Positions 53,594 through 62,305 of a stretch of DNA of 64,000 nucleotides are shown piece by piece. Position numbers and translations under genes: made by a program. Numbering within the stretch: position 1 is the first letter of the stretch; every line of letters begins with the position of its first letter. The stretch lies in contig NZ_CP110921.1 of NCBI RefSeq assembly GCF_026247885.1, positions 868,001 through 932,000 on the forward strand, in the 5' to 3' direction. Source of the DNA: Methylococcus mesophilus. Its GTDB lineage: Bacteria; Pseudomonadota; Gammaproteobacteria; Methylococcales; Methylococcaceae. Under the pieces are notes generated by a model. That model was not told where the DNA came from. It was given only the letters and a program-made list of their open reading frames with translations, and ran no database searches.

Positions 53594-54622
53594 TTAGTCC
53601 GAAACGGACATAGAGTCTGCGGTTAAAAATGTGTCTGCAAACTGATCTGGCGTCAGGTAAGCCAACGAACTGTGGGGGCGTTGCTCATTGTATTCCCGAC
53701 GCCACTCCTCAATGACTTGGCGAGCATGGCGCATCGAGACGAACCAATGCTCGTTCAGGCATTCATCCCGGAATTTGCCGTTGAAGCTTTCGATGTAGGC
53801 GTTCTGCTGTGGCTTACCTGGCTGGATGAAGCTCAAGCACAGTCCTTGGCTATCGGCCCATTCATCCAAAGCCTTGCCGGCAAACTCGGGGCCGTTGTCG
53901 ACGGTGACTGATTTGGGCAATCCGCGGATCTCTGCCAGCCGTTGCAGCACACCGACTACACGTCTGCCAGGCAGCGAAGTATCGACTTCGATGGCCAAGC
54001 ACTGCTTCGTGAAGTCATCGACGATATTCAGGCACCGCAGCCGCCGACCATCGGCCAAACCGTCCGAAACATAGTCCATAGACCAACTCTCGTTAGGCGC
54101 CGATGGCGCGACCTTGATTTGGCGCTCCACGCCGGCAATGCGCTTCCGCTTTCGTTTGCGGACCATCAGGCCGGCCTCGTGATACACGCGATAGGTGCGC
54201 TTTCGGTTGATTTCCCAACCCTCTCGGCAAAGTAGCACGTGCAGCCGGCGATACCCATAGCGCCGCTTCTGCGCTGCCAATTCGCACAGTCGTTCCTTGA
54301 GCTCCTGGTCTACTGGCCGCTTAGCTTCGTAGCGATACAGCGACCGAGAAATACCGATCAGCCCACAAGCCCGCGTGACGCCCATCTGGTGCTTTGTCAT
54401 CAGATGGGAGACCGCCACCCTCTTGGCTTGTGGGCTTACCACTTTCGGCCTACAACCTCTTTCAACGCAGCATTGTCCAGCATCGCCTCCGCCAGCAGGC
54501 GCTTGAGCCGGGCATTCTCGGTCTCCAGTGCCTTGAGCCGCTGCGCATCCGACACTGTCAGGCCGCCGTATTTCGCTTTCCAGTTGTAGTACGTCGCCTC
54601 GCTGAGCCCGTGCTTGCGGCAC
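53594..54622 (-). CDS. IS407-type transposase orfB (copy 2)
   Basis: 342 codons, as in copy 1 and intact. The catalytic motifs WSMDYVSDGL, TVDNGPEF and NAYIESFNGKFRDECL are unchanged. It is expected to be expressed as OrfAB by frameshifting. Confidence 0.9.
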   Translation of the reverse strand: MPQARAQRGDVLQLESEIRRPDSVGCAAAQGTGDRECPAQAPAGGGDAGQCCVERGCRPKVVSPQAKRVAVSHLMTKHQMGVTRACGLIGISRSLYRYEAKRPVDQELKERLCELAAQKRRYGYRRLHVLLCREGWEINRKRTYRVYHEAGLMVRKRKRKRIAGVERQIKVAPSAPNESWSMDYVSDGLADGRRLRCLNIVDDFTKQCLAIEVDTSLPGRRVVGVLQRLAEIRGLPKSVTVDNGPEFAGKALDEWADSQGLCLSFIQPGKPQQNAYIESFNGKFRDECLNEHWFVSMRHARQVIEEWRREYNEQRPHSSLAYLTPDQFADTFLTADSMSVSD

Positions 54623-54699
54623 AGCTCCGCTACTTTTAGGCCGGCTTCGGCTTCCTTCAGGATGCCAATGATCTGTTCTTCGGTGAAACGCTTCTTCAT
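54436..54699 (-). CDS. IS407-type transposase orfA (copy 2)
   Basis: 87 residues, identical to orfA of copy 1 in the translated sequence. It provides the DNA-binding part of the transposase. Confidence 0.93.
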   Translation of the reverse strand: MKKRFTEEQIIGILKEAEAGLKVAELCRKHGLSEATYYNWKAKYGGLTVSDAQRLKALETENARLKRLLAEAMLDNAALKEVVGRKW

Positions 54700-54759
54700 G
54701 CTGCCTCCTATCGAGGCAGACTCTACATCACGACCGGACTAATCTCGGGGAGCAGGTCA

Positions 54760-55192
54760 TCGTAGCGATACAGCGACCGAGAAATACCGATCAGCCCACA
54801 AGCCCGCGTGACGCCCATCTGGTGCTTTGTCATCAGATGGGAGACCGCCACCCTCTTGGCTTGTGGGCTTACCACTTTCGGCCTACAACCTCTTTCAACG
54901 CAGCATTGTCCAGCATCGCCTCCGCCAGCAGGCGCTTGAGCCGGGCATTCTCGGTCTCCAGTGCCTTGAGCCGCTGCGCATCCGACACTGTCAGGCCGCC
55001 GTATTTCGCTTTCCAGTTGTAGTACGTCGCCTCGCTGAGCCCGTGCTTGCGGCACAGCTCCGCTACTTTTAGGCCGGCTTCGGCTTCCTTCAGGATGCCA
55101 ATGATCTGTTCTTCGGTGAAACGCTTCTTCATGCTGCCTCCTATCGAGGCAGACTCTACATCACGACCGGACTAATCTCGGGGAGCAGGTCA
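54760..55192 (-). mobile_element. IS407-type element, partial copy 3
   Basis: 433 bases with the true right end (CTCGGGGAGCAGGTCA at 55177-55192) but no left end. It begins abruptly inside orfB at a CGTAGCGATACAGCG stretch that directly follows copy 2. It keeps a whole orfA and only the first part of orfB, which stops after GISRSLYRYD through the joint sequence. Confidence 0.92.
54869..55132 (-). CDS. IS407-type transposase orfA (partial copy 3)
   Basis: A complete 87-residue orfA identical to the other two copies. Without orfB it cannot transpose, but the protein could bind the element's ends and modulate the other copies. Confidence 0.9.
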   Translation of the reverse strand: MKKRFTEEQIIGILKEAEAGLKVAELCRKHGLSEATYYNWKAKYGGLTVSDAQRLKALETENARLKRLLAEAMLDNAALKEVVGRKW

Positions 55193-57086
55193 ATGGGCCC
55201 CAAATACAAATGCCAATTTCGATCAGCGAATGGGGGTGCTGACTCACGTTGTAAATCATGTTCCTGGAATCGCGTGGGCCTTACTGTCAAAGCTCCTGCC
55301 AGAATACGGGGACATTTCACATCCAACCGTAAAACCAAAGTTCCGCGAATGTGAAAACGCTAAAATAGAGGTCCTGACATATGGCATCGTATGGGAGAGT
55401 GAGGCCGTAATTATTGACCTTGCACTAAAGCATGCTGGGACGGATGCGGATCGGTGGGGAGCCCTTATCCACAGGATAAGTAGATTCCAGCCAGCGCCCT
55501 TTGAAAAGGCACTCATCGTGTTGGATTCGCTCTTTGGTAAGCTGTCGGCAGAGGAGCGGTTCGGCATCTGGGACGCATTACGGCAGGAAGCAAATCGCCA
55601 TCATACCTTCTCGGACGCAGAGTGGGGATTAAGTGAGGGGAGGCTTGCTCGATTGAATGAGGTCGTCAGCAAGTATCAACCCAACGCCCCGCTTTTGGCG
55701 AACATATGGCTGTTCGACGAGTGGCTACCTCACATTCCGAACAAAAGCACCAAAATCGAGGATCCGACGGTCGCGATCGACCATGCACGGCGGGAGGCGA
55801 TCTTAGCAGTTTACAGGTCTATGGGTGTTCGTGGACTAATGGAACTGGCAAAGAAGGCGAAGTTTCCACAGCTTGCGGTTGCCAGCTGGCGCAGCCTAGA
55901 TCTGTCGCTTGACGATTTTCGCGAGCTTTTGCGCCTCTCACTGGACGGTGGAGAAAGCACCGCCGCCGTTAGATCATTAGTAATTCGTAATGGCGCAGCC
56001 AGATTCGGAACAATGTGGATCGATGTGCTCCGTGCAATCTCCGCCGACATGAATCTTGTGCCAGAACGCAAGGCCGAACTCCTAGTCGCACTGGAAGATT
56101 CCAAAGAGACTTGGGATATCGTGCACGGCTTCGGTGAGGTTGTCGAGGAGGTGTATTGGAAACAGAAGCGTTCGTTCCCCTTTGACGGAACGACAGAAGA
56201 CCTCGAGTTTGCAATGGAGACATACCTTTCTTGGGATAGACCGTTTGCAGCAATCGAGGCATCAATTCGTCGACTTGGTGACGTCCCGTCGGAGAGTCTT
56301 ATGCGTTTGCTCACCGCTGCTATACCAGAAATTAATGCCTCAAAAGATGACAGGGGAACGGTATCCGTCTACTACATCGAAGAGATCTTTGACGAGCTTG
56401 AAAAGCGGTGTGACGTGGCTGCAGAAGATCTCGCAAGAATGGAGTTGGCGTACGTGCCTTTCCTCGGCCATCGGCAGAAAACTCTCACATTACATCGTCT
56501 AATGGTTCAGGACGCAAGAATCTATATGCGGATGATATGTGCGGTATATGAACCCGCCGGCGGTGAGGGTGAACGCAGAGAGTTGTCAGATGGCGAAATG
56601 CGACTTGCCAAGGCCGCGTATGAAGTGCTGCATGAACTGCGGGTTCTACCGGGCCAGAGCGACGAGAATATAGACTTCGGGGCTCTGAGTAACTGGTGCT
56701 TTGGAGTTCGCGAGCTCGCTGAGGAGATGGACCGTAAGGCTGTCGTGGATTTCAAAATCGGGACCTTACTTGCCCATTCCCCGCCGAGCTCAGTCGACCA
56801 AGTCTGGCCACACGAAGCAGTCCGAGCAGTTATTGAGCAACTGGCCTCTGACAAGGTTGAGCGAGGATTGATGACTGAGCGATATAACATGCGAGGCGTG
56901 TACACCAAGGCTTTCGCGGAAGGCGGTGACCAAGAGCGCGCATTGGCGCAACAAGCGCGACAGTGGGCCAATGCTATTCCGGATTCTCCCCGGACTGCCG
57001 CGATGCTCATTCGAATCGCAGAAGGATGGGATCGGGAAGCGAACGATGAAGATGTTCGGGCAAAGAAGGAGGCTCTCCGTCACTAG
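55193..57086 (+). pseudogene. Large helical protein gene, 5' end lost to an IS407-type element
   Basis: From the IS junction the frame is open for about 630 codons; the first internal ATG is at 55230. Conserved-looking sequence precedes that ATG (WAPNTNANFDQR) and continues into GIAWALLSKLLPEYGDISHP and TVKPKFRE, so the gene has lost its start. The rest is helical with Trp-rich repeats (WLFDEWLPHIP; VASWRSLDLSLDD) and no catalytic motif. From memory, the W-P-T, AW.LL..LLP and HPT..P..R pattern occurs in the C-terminal part of very large bacterial proteins carrying NTPase or Sir2-like N-termini, often in defence islands; this was not checked. The in-frame remainder could still be translated from 55230. 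Confidence 0.65.
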
Positions 57087-57143
57087 CTCAAATTGACGTC
57101 TCGTTACGGCGGTACGCCTTGGTTCTGGGATGATAGTGATGTT

Positions 57144-57203
57144 TGTGCCAAATTGCGCGCGAAACAATGCCAAATTGCGCGTAGCCTTACACGGAGGCCC
57201 GCG
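57144..57203 (+). repeat. Imperfect direct repeat, right copy
   Basis: It matches 53511-53571 at about 79 percent. Inside it, TGCCAAATTGCGCG occurs twice (about 57147 and 57168). It ends GCCTTACACGGAGGCCCGC. It lies between the truncated gene and tRNA-Lys. Confidence 0.6.
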
Positions 57204-57235
57204 CTTGGTGGTTACGAATCGGCTACGCTCAGAAA

Positions 57236-57267
57236 CAAAAAAGGGTTAAGCTTTCGCCTAACCCTTT
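57236..57267 (-). terminator. Rho-independent terminator of tRNA-Lys
   Basis: On the minus strand AAAGGGTTA (57267 to 57259) pairs with TAACCCTTT (57248 to 57240) around a ten-base loop and is followed by a T-run. It sits nine bases after the tRNA 3' end. Confidence 0.85.
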
Positions 57268-57275
57268 GATATTTT

Positions 57276-57351
57276 TGGTGGGCCGTATTGGATTCGAACC
57301 AATGACCACTGCATTAAAAGTGCAATGCTCTACCGACTGAGCTAACGGCCC
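57276..57351 (-). tRNA. tRNA-Lys (anticodon TTT)
   Basis: 76 nt with an encoded CCA. The acceptor stem GGGCCGT/ACGGCCC, D-loop AGCTCAGTCGGTAGAGC, anticodon TTT in ACTTTTAAT and T-loop GGTTCGAATCC are present. Its 3' end faces the IS and truncated-gene region. It has its own terminator. Confidence 0.97.
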
Positions 57352-57481
57352 AGAGCTTCGCATTATAAGGTTGATGCCCTTATGAAGCAAGTCGACCGCA
57401 TGCACGCCGCGAGTCTTCGCATTGACCAGGCGTGTTTGGCGGCGGACAATTATTTTTCGTCTCCGCTTCGATTTCTGCATA

Positions 57482-58243
57482 ATGCGATTTTTTCTGCGTT
57501 GCTCCCTGCTGGCTATGACGCTCACTCTCCTCGGGTGCGTCTGGCTCCGGCTGCTTGAAGTCAAAAACCAGCTCGACGATTTCGACGATCATTTCAAGGT
57601 GGTCTCGACCGACCACTTCCTGCTTGAATTCCTGCACCCGGTCCTTTACGCCGACGATTTTCGCGAGTTGACGCGGATGGAGCCAACCCGTATCGAAGCC
57701 TTGCCCAAGGGCAGCCGCTGGCACGTGCTGTTCGAGAAAATCGACATGAGCGGCAAGCCGGATCCCGGCCACCAGGATCTGGAATTTGTGCTCAGTTTCA
57801 ACTCGAAATCGCGGCTGGAGGTCTGGGACTTTCCGCCACCTTTCCTGGCCGCGGCGCCTCCGCAGTTTCTTGAAGCCTCCTTAAAGTCGCTGGGCAAAGG
57901 GGAAATTTTCCAGGATCAGCGCCAACTCAAGGTCGATCCGAAGGACCTGCCGCATATCGATGCGGGATTTCCCAACCAGGCTCGCGTAAAGGAAGGCTTG
58001 GGGCAGCCGGCATTGGAGCTGGACCATGAGGACGGTCGGCTTTGGGTTTACCGCTACCGGCTCAACACCCCCCATATCGAGGACGACGAAGGAAACCGGC
58101 GCATCGCGCTGGTCAGGTTCTGGTTCGACCCGGCCAGCAAGACTTTACGGAAATTTTCCGGAAAATTCATCGGACTCAAACTGTCCATCGATTACCGTAA
58201 TTTTCTGCCGGCCAAACAAGCCGCCCGCACTGACGACAACTGA
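57482..58243 (+). CDS. Putative lipoprotein of unknown function
   Basis: 253 residues from the ATG at 57482 (MRFFLRCSLLAMTLTLLGCV), with lipobox TLLGC (Cys19). The frame is open to 57422, but the extension is basic and unlike a signal sequence. The mature protein alternates strands (LEFVLSFNSKSRLEVWDF; GRLWVYRYRLNTPHIEDDEG; IALVRFWFDPASKTLRKF). I do not recognise the family. There is no clear Shine-Dalgarno sequence. It ends 27 bases before mtaB. Confidence 0.75.
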   Translation: MRFFLRCSLLAMTLTLLGCVWLRLLEVKNQLDDFDDHFKVVSTDHFLLEFLHPVLYADDFRELTRMEPTRIEALPKGSRWHVLFEKIDMSGKPDPGHQDLEFVLSFNSKSRLEVWDFPPPFLAAAPPQFLEASLKSLGKGEIFQDQRQLKVDPKDLPHIDAGFPNQARVKEGLGQPALELDHEDGRLWVYRYRLNTPHIEDDEGNRRIALVRFWFDPASKTLRKFSGKFIGLKLSIDYRNFLPAKQAARTDDN

Positions 58244-58270
58244 GCGGCGGTTCCACAACGTCCATTCATC

Positions 58271-59572
58271 ATGCGAATCAATCTTCAAAGCCTAGGCTGC
58301 CGTCTGAACGAGGCGGAGTTGGAAAGCTGGGCCCGGGAATTTCAAGCCGGTGGCCACCGCCTCGTCGACGAAGCGTGCGATGCTGACATCATCGTGCTGA
58401 ATTCCTGCGCCGTAACCGCGGAAGCCGTGCGCAAATCGAGACAGACGATACGGCGCAGTCAGCGCCAGAGCCCCCGCGCGCGCCTCGTGCTCAGTGGATG
58501 CTACGCCACTCTGCATCGTGAAGAAGCAGCGGCGCTCGGCGTCGACCTCGTCGTCGGCAACGCTGACAAATCGCGTCTGGTTGATATCGCCGCGCGGGAA
58601 CTCGCGCTCGAAGCCATGCCGGAATTTTCCACCGAACCCGGCGAGGCGGCATTGTTCGCTCTGGGCCGGCAGCGCGCGTTCGTCAAAGTGCAGGATGGCT
58701 GCCGTTACCGCTGCACGTTCTGCATCGTCACCGTGGCACGGGGCGACGAACGCAGCCGCCCGCCCGCGGAAGTCATCCGGGAGATCCGGCAGTTGCAGGC
58801 GGAAGGCGTACAGGAGGTGGTGCTGACGGGCGTGCATCTCGGCGGCTACGGCAGCGAGCTTGGGCTGCCGCTGGATGCATTGATCCGTTCGATCCTGCAG
58901 GAGACCGGGATTGCGCGCCTGCGGCTGGGTTCGCTGGAACCCTGGGACCTGCCTCCGGGCTTTTTCGAACTGTTCGAAAACCCCCGTTTCATGCCGCATT
59001 TGCACCTGCCGCTCCAGAGCGGCAGCGACGCCGTGCTCAAGCGCATGGCGCGGCGCTGCAAGTCGGAAGAATTTGCCCGATTGGTGGCCCAAGCCCGGCG
59101 GCAAGTCCCGGACATCAACATCACCACCGACATCATCGTCGGATTTCCGGGCGAAACCGACCACGAATGGGAGGAAAGCCTGCAGTTCGTCGAAACCATG
59201 GGCTTCGGAGACATCCACGTCTTTACCTATTCCGTCCGCGAGGGCACGAAAGCCGCGGCAATGGACGGACAGATTCCTGCCGAGGTCAAGAAGGAGCGCA
59301 GCCGGGCGCTGCATACCCTGGCCCAGGCACAAAAGCAGGCGGTGCTGGGTCGATTTGCCGGGAGGGAAATGCCGGTGCTGTGGGAAAACCGGAGGGACGG
59401 CGCCGATCGCGGCTACACGCCGAACTATCTCCGCGTCGCCATGCAGACCCCGGAAACCGGGCTGTCCAACCGGATTACGCCGGTCCGCCTCTCGAAAGTG
59501 GACGCCTCCGGCGAATTTCTCTGGTGCGCGCCGCCTACTCTTCCGCCGGCAGCTCCAGCAGATACAGGGTAG
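58271..59572 (+). CDS. mtaB: tRNA threonylcarbamoyladenosine methylthiotransferase-like protein MtaB
   Basis: 433 residues. A radical SAM methylthiotransferase with an N-terminal UPF0004 domain (Cys10, Cys46, Cys77 for one iron-sulfur cluster), a radical SAM domain with CX3CX2C (Cys144/148/151 in VQDGCRYRCTFC) and a C-terminal TRAM-like part. MtaB-type enzymes convert t6A37 to ms2t6A37 in tRNA; the LGCRLN N-terminus points to MtaB rather than MiaB or RimO. Its 3' end overlaps the convergent cysZ gene by 38 bases. Confidence 0.9.
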   Translation: MRINLQSLGCRLNEAELESWAREFQAGGHRLVDEACDADIIVLNSCAVTAEAVRKSRQTIRRSQRQSPRARLVLSGCYATLHREEAAALGVDLVVGNADKSRLVDIAARELALEAMPEFSTEPGEAALFALGRQRAFVKVQDGCRYRCTFCIVTVARGDERSRPPAEVIREIRQLQAEGVQEVVLTGVHLGGYGSELGLPLDALIRSILQETGIARLRLGSLEPWDLPPGFFELFENPRFMPHLHLPLQSGSDAVLKRMARRCKSEEFARLVAQARRQVPDINITTDIIVGFPGETDHEWEESLQFVETMGFGDIHVFTYSVREGTKAAAMDGQIPAEVKKERSRALHTLAQAQKQAVLGRFAGREMPVLWENRRDGADRGYTPNYLRVAMQTPETGLSNRITPVRLSKVDASGEFLWCAPPTLPPAAPADTG

Positions 59573-60296
59573 CGCCGATGACCGCCGCAGGCGCGGCGAG
59601 AACGTTCAGGAGAGGGATCGTCTGTGCCAGCAGAACCGTCCCGCCGAATGTCCCAGCACCGAGCCGGAACCGGCCCAGCAGTTCCCGCTGGCGGTCGAAG
59701 TCGCAGCCGCGCGCTTCCAGCGGATAGGCGGTGTATTCCAGCGCCATGAACCAGGCATTGAAGACCATCCATAACACCGGGGCAGCGAGGTTGACGACCG
59801 GAATCAGGAACAGAATGGCCAGAGGCACGATACGCAGCCCCAAATAGGCCAGGCGCCGGAACTCGCTCCTCAGGGCCGACCACATGCCAGCCTCGCCCGG
59901 CGCACCTGCTGGCCGGATCCGGCGCCCCGTCGCCAGTTCCGCCGTGCGTTCAGCCAGGGCGCCATAGAAGGGCGAGCCGATGATGTTGGCCAGCACCGAG
60001 AAGGTGAAATACATCACCGTGAAGAAACCGACGGCGAATACGGGCCACAGCAGCCAGCGCAGGAAATCCAGCCATCCCGGCATCATCCAGCTAAGGAAAG
60101 CGGAGAAATAGCGAATCCCGAGCCACAGTCCCAGACTGTAGAGAATCAAATTGACCGCCAGGGGAATCCAAACATAGCGCCGGATACCGGGCTTAGCCAG
60201 CCAAGTCAAGCCGGTGAGCAGGCAGCGGAACGCCATCCCGGGCGAATTCAAGCGGCGGAAATCGGCCGCCGCGACCTGTGACATGGGATTGCTCAT
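59535..60296 (-). CDS. cysZ: CysZ-like sulfate transport membrane protein
   Basis: 253 residues from the ATG at 60296 (MSNPMSQVAAADFRRLNSPG); an ATG at 60284 is a possible alternative. It has about four membrane segments (YVWIPLAVNLILYSLGLWLG; LLWPVFAVGFFTVMYFTFSV; IVPLAILFLIPVVNLAAPVL; LAQTIPLLNVLAAPAAVIGA) and the conserved ANIIGSPFYGALAE. The family is linked to sulfate uptake. The open frame upstream to 60371 is not used. Confidence 0.85.
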   Translation of the reverse strand: MSNPMSQVAAADFRRLNSPGMAFRCLLTGLTWLAKPGIRRYVWIPLAVNLILYSLGLWLGIRYFSAFLSWMMPGWLDFLRWLLWPVFAVGFFTVMYFTFSVLANIIGSPFYGALAERTAELATGRRIRPAGAPGEAGMWSALRSEFRRLAYLGLRIVPLAILFLIPVVNLAAPVLWMVFNAWFMALEYTAYPLEARGCDFDRQRELLGRFRLGAGTFGGTVLLAQTIPLLNVLAAPAAVIGATLYLLELPAEE

Positions 60297-60333
60297 GAGG
60301 AAATCAGGGTAAAAAAACCGGGGACTGAGAATA

Positions 60334-61716
60334 TCACGAAGGCTGTTGCACATCGCCGGCCGGCTCCCCACCCGCCTTGAACATCGACGGATTCATCCCG
60401 TGCCGGCTCAAAAGCCGGTAAAACTCGGTACGGTTGCGCTTGGCCAAGCGGGCAGCCTGAGTCACGTTACCCCGGGTCATCTGCAACAGGCGGATGAGAT
60501 AGTTGAGTTCGAACTGATCCCGGGCCTCCTGCAGCGAGGGAAAAGCTGACGGCGCCTCCCGCAAGGCGCGCTGCACCAGGGTCACGGGAATCAGCGGCGT
60601 GGTCGACAGCGCAACGCACTGCTCCACCACGTTGCGCAGTTGCCGGACGTTGCCGGGCCATTGGAAATTCACCAGCGCCTCCATCGCTTCCGGAGAGAAT
60701 CCCTTGACCTGATCGCCGTACGAGCTCACCAGATCCCGCAGGAAATGCATCGCCAGCAAGGGAATGTCCTCAGGACGCTTGACCAGCGGCGGCAACAGCA
60801 GGGTCACCACGTTGAGGCGGTAATACAGGTCCTCGCGGAAGTTCCCTTCCGCCATAGCCTGCTCAAGGTCGACATGAGTAGCGGAGATCACGCGCACATC
60901 GACCGGCTCATCCAGGGTCGCCCCGACCGGGCGTACCTTCATCTCCTGAAGGGCGCGCAGCAGCTTCACCTGGAACGACCTCGGCATGTCGCCGACTTCA
61001 TCCAGGAACAGAGTGCCGCCGTCGGCAGCCTTGAACAGGCCCTGGTGATCTCGCGTCGCGCCGGTGAACGCACCCTTGCGGTAGCCGAACAGCTCGGACT
61101 CGAGCAGATTTTCCGGGATGGCGCTGCAGTTGACGGCAACGAACGGCGCCTTGGCGCGAGGGCTCAGGTCGTGAATTGCCCGCGCCAGGAGTTCCTTGCC
61201 GGTGCCGCTCTCACCGCCGATGAACACGCTGGCGCGGTTCTGGGCCACCCGCTGCGCCTGTCCCAAGACGTCTTCCATCAGGGGACTCTGAGTGACGATC
61301 CGCCCGCGCCATTCCTCCTTGTCGGGAACGACGGCCGTGGTTCCGTTGATGCGGATCGCTTCGGAGATGTGCTCGATCAACTCGTTCTTGTCCACCGGCT
61401 TGGTGACGAACCCGAATACCCCCCGACGGGTCGCAGCGACGGCGTCGTTGATGGTGCCATGCGCCGTCATGATGATCACGGGCAGAGTGGGATGGCGTTC
61501 GCTCAAGGCGTCGAACAATGCCATCCCGTCCATTCCATCCATCCTGAGATCGGTCACGACGACGTGGGGCCGGAACACAGCCACCTGGGACAGCGCCGAT
61601 TGGCCGTTCGCCGCTTTGGCCACATCGAACCCCGCCGCCGTCAGGCGCAACCCGATCAGACGCAACAGGTCCGGGTCGTCGTCCACCAGCAACACTCGCT
61701 TGCGCGTTTCACTCAT
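60334..61716 (-). CDS. glrR: Sigma-54-dependent response regulator GlrR (QseF)
   Basis: 460 residues from the ATG at 61716. A receiver domain with phosphoacceptor Asp56 (VVVTDLRMDGMDG), an AAA+ domain with Walker A GESGTGKE (168-175) and the sigma-54-contacting GAFTGA (215-220), and a C-terminal Fis-type helix-turn-helix (VTQAARLAKRNRTEFYRLL). In enterobacteria GlrK-GlrR responds to envelope stress and activates glmY small RNA. The neighbours qseG and glrK are in the same order as in E. coli. Confidence 0.93.
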   Translation of the reverse strand: MSETRKRVLLVDDDPDLLRLIGLRLTAAGFDVAKAANGQSALSQVAVFRPHVVVTDLRMDGMDGMALFDALSERHPTLPVIIMTAHGTINDAVAATRRGVFGFVTKPVDKNELIEHISEAIRINGTTAVVPDKEEWRGRIVTQSPLMEDVLGQAQRVAQNRASVFIGGESGTGKELLARAIHDLSPRAKAPFVAVNCSAIPENLLESELFGYRKGAFTGATRDHQGLFKAADGGTLFLDEVGDMPRSFQVKLLRALQEMKVRPVGATLDEPVDVRVISATHVDLEQAMAEGNFREDLYYRLNVVTLLLPPLVKRPEDIPLLAMHFLRDLVSSYGDQVKGFSPEAMEALVNFQWPGNVRQLRNVVEQCVALSTTPLIPVTLVQRALREAPSAFPSLQEARDQFELNYLIRLLQMTRGNVTQAARLAKRNRTEFYRLLSRHGMNPSMFKAGGEPAGDVQQPS

Positions 61717-61735
61717 CGTTTGAATATCCCGATTA

Positions 61736-62305
61736 CTATAGTTTCTGCTCAATCGACTTGAGCGTGTTCAATTTGCTGCGCAATTCCTCGACTTCACTTT
61801 CCAGGTTCTGGATCTTGCTGTCCTTGGCCTTTGCGTCTTTGCGCACCTTGTGCTTGCCGCTCTGCGCCTCCTTGATCTGCTTGTCCAGCTCGGCCTTTTC
61901 GGCCGCTTCCTTCTGAGACCTGGACACCAGCTCACCCAGGTAGGCCAGCCAGCCGCGTACGCGCGTGTCTTCGATTTCATTGGTCACCACCCTGATGTTA
62001 CCCAGCGTCACCGAAGCGTCGCCGCACCCCGTCGTAACCATCTGCGCCAGCAGCAGGTGAAGCCGGTATCCCATGCGCGGATTGGATGCCTGCATGCGGT
62101 CGACCTGCTGGCATTCCGGCAGACGCTCGGCCGGCGTCATCCTGGCAAGGTCTTCACTGTAGCGGACCAGCGCGTCCAGATTCGTCGCCGCATAGTCGCG
62201 GGGAGGAGCCGCAACCGGCTGCTCCGGAGGCTTGGCGGGTTGCCACAACTGGCACCCCGCCAACAGGCCTGCAAGCAAAATAAGCAATACATGTGCCTTA
62301 AACAT
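61736..62305 (-). CDS. qseG: QseG-like lipoprotein between glrK and glrR
   Basis: 189 residues from the ATG at 62305. Lipobox LLAGC (Cys18), a helical middle region with Cys residues in LPECQQVDRM and TTGCGD, and a C-terminal coiled coil (IQNLESEVEELRSKLNTLKS). In E. coli QseG is the outer-membrane lipoprotein that restrains the kinase. The gene overlaps the glrK stop by eight bases. Sequence identity to E. coli QseG looks low, so the name rests mainly on position and topology. Confidence 0.75.
   Translation of the reverse strand: MFKAHVLLILLAGLLAGCQLWQPAKPPEQPVAAPPRDYAATNLDALVRYSEDLARMTPAERLPECQQVDRMQASNPRMGYRLHLLLAQMVTTGCGDASVTLGNIRVVTNEIEDTRVRGWLAYLGELVSRSQKEAAEKAELDKQIKEAQSGKHKVRKDAKAKDSKIQNLESEVEELRSKLNTLKSIEQKL

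Larger units (their letters stand above)
53578..54759 (-). mobile_element. IS3-family element of IS407 type, copy 2 (1,182 bp)
   Basis: The same ends and length as copy 1, with one amino-acid difference seen (Val for Ala in RPVDQELK). Its flanking 4-mers differ (GGGT left, TCGT right), and the right flank is the inside of another copy of the same element. This means it inserted into, or recombined with, the partial copy at 54760-55192 and the left part was then deleted. Confidence 0.92.

Noticed and set aside
57144-57351. tRNA-Lys as an integration site for the adjacent island
   Set aside because: No second copy of the tRNA 3' end was found on the far side and no integrase gene is present, so the adjacency alone is not enough.
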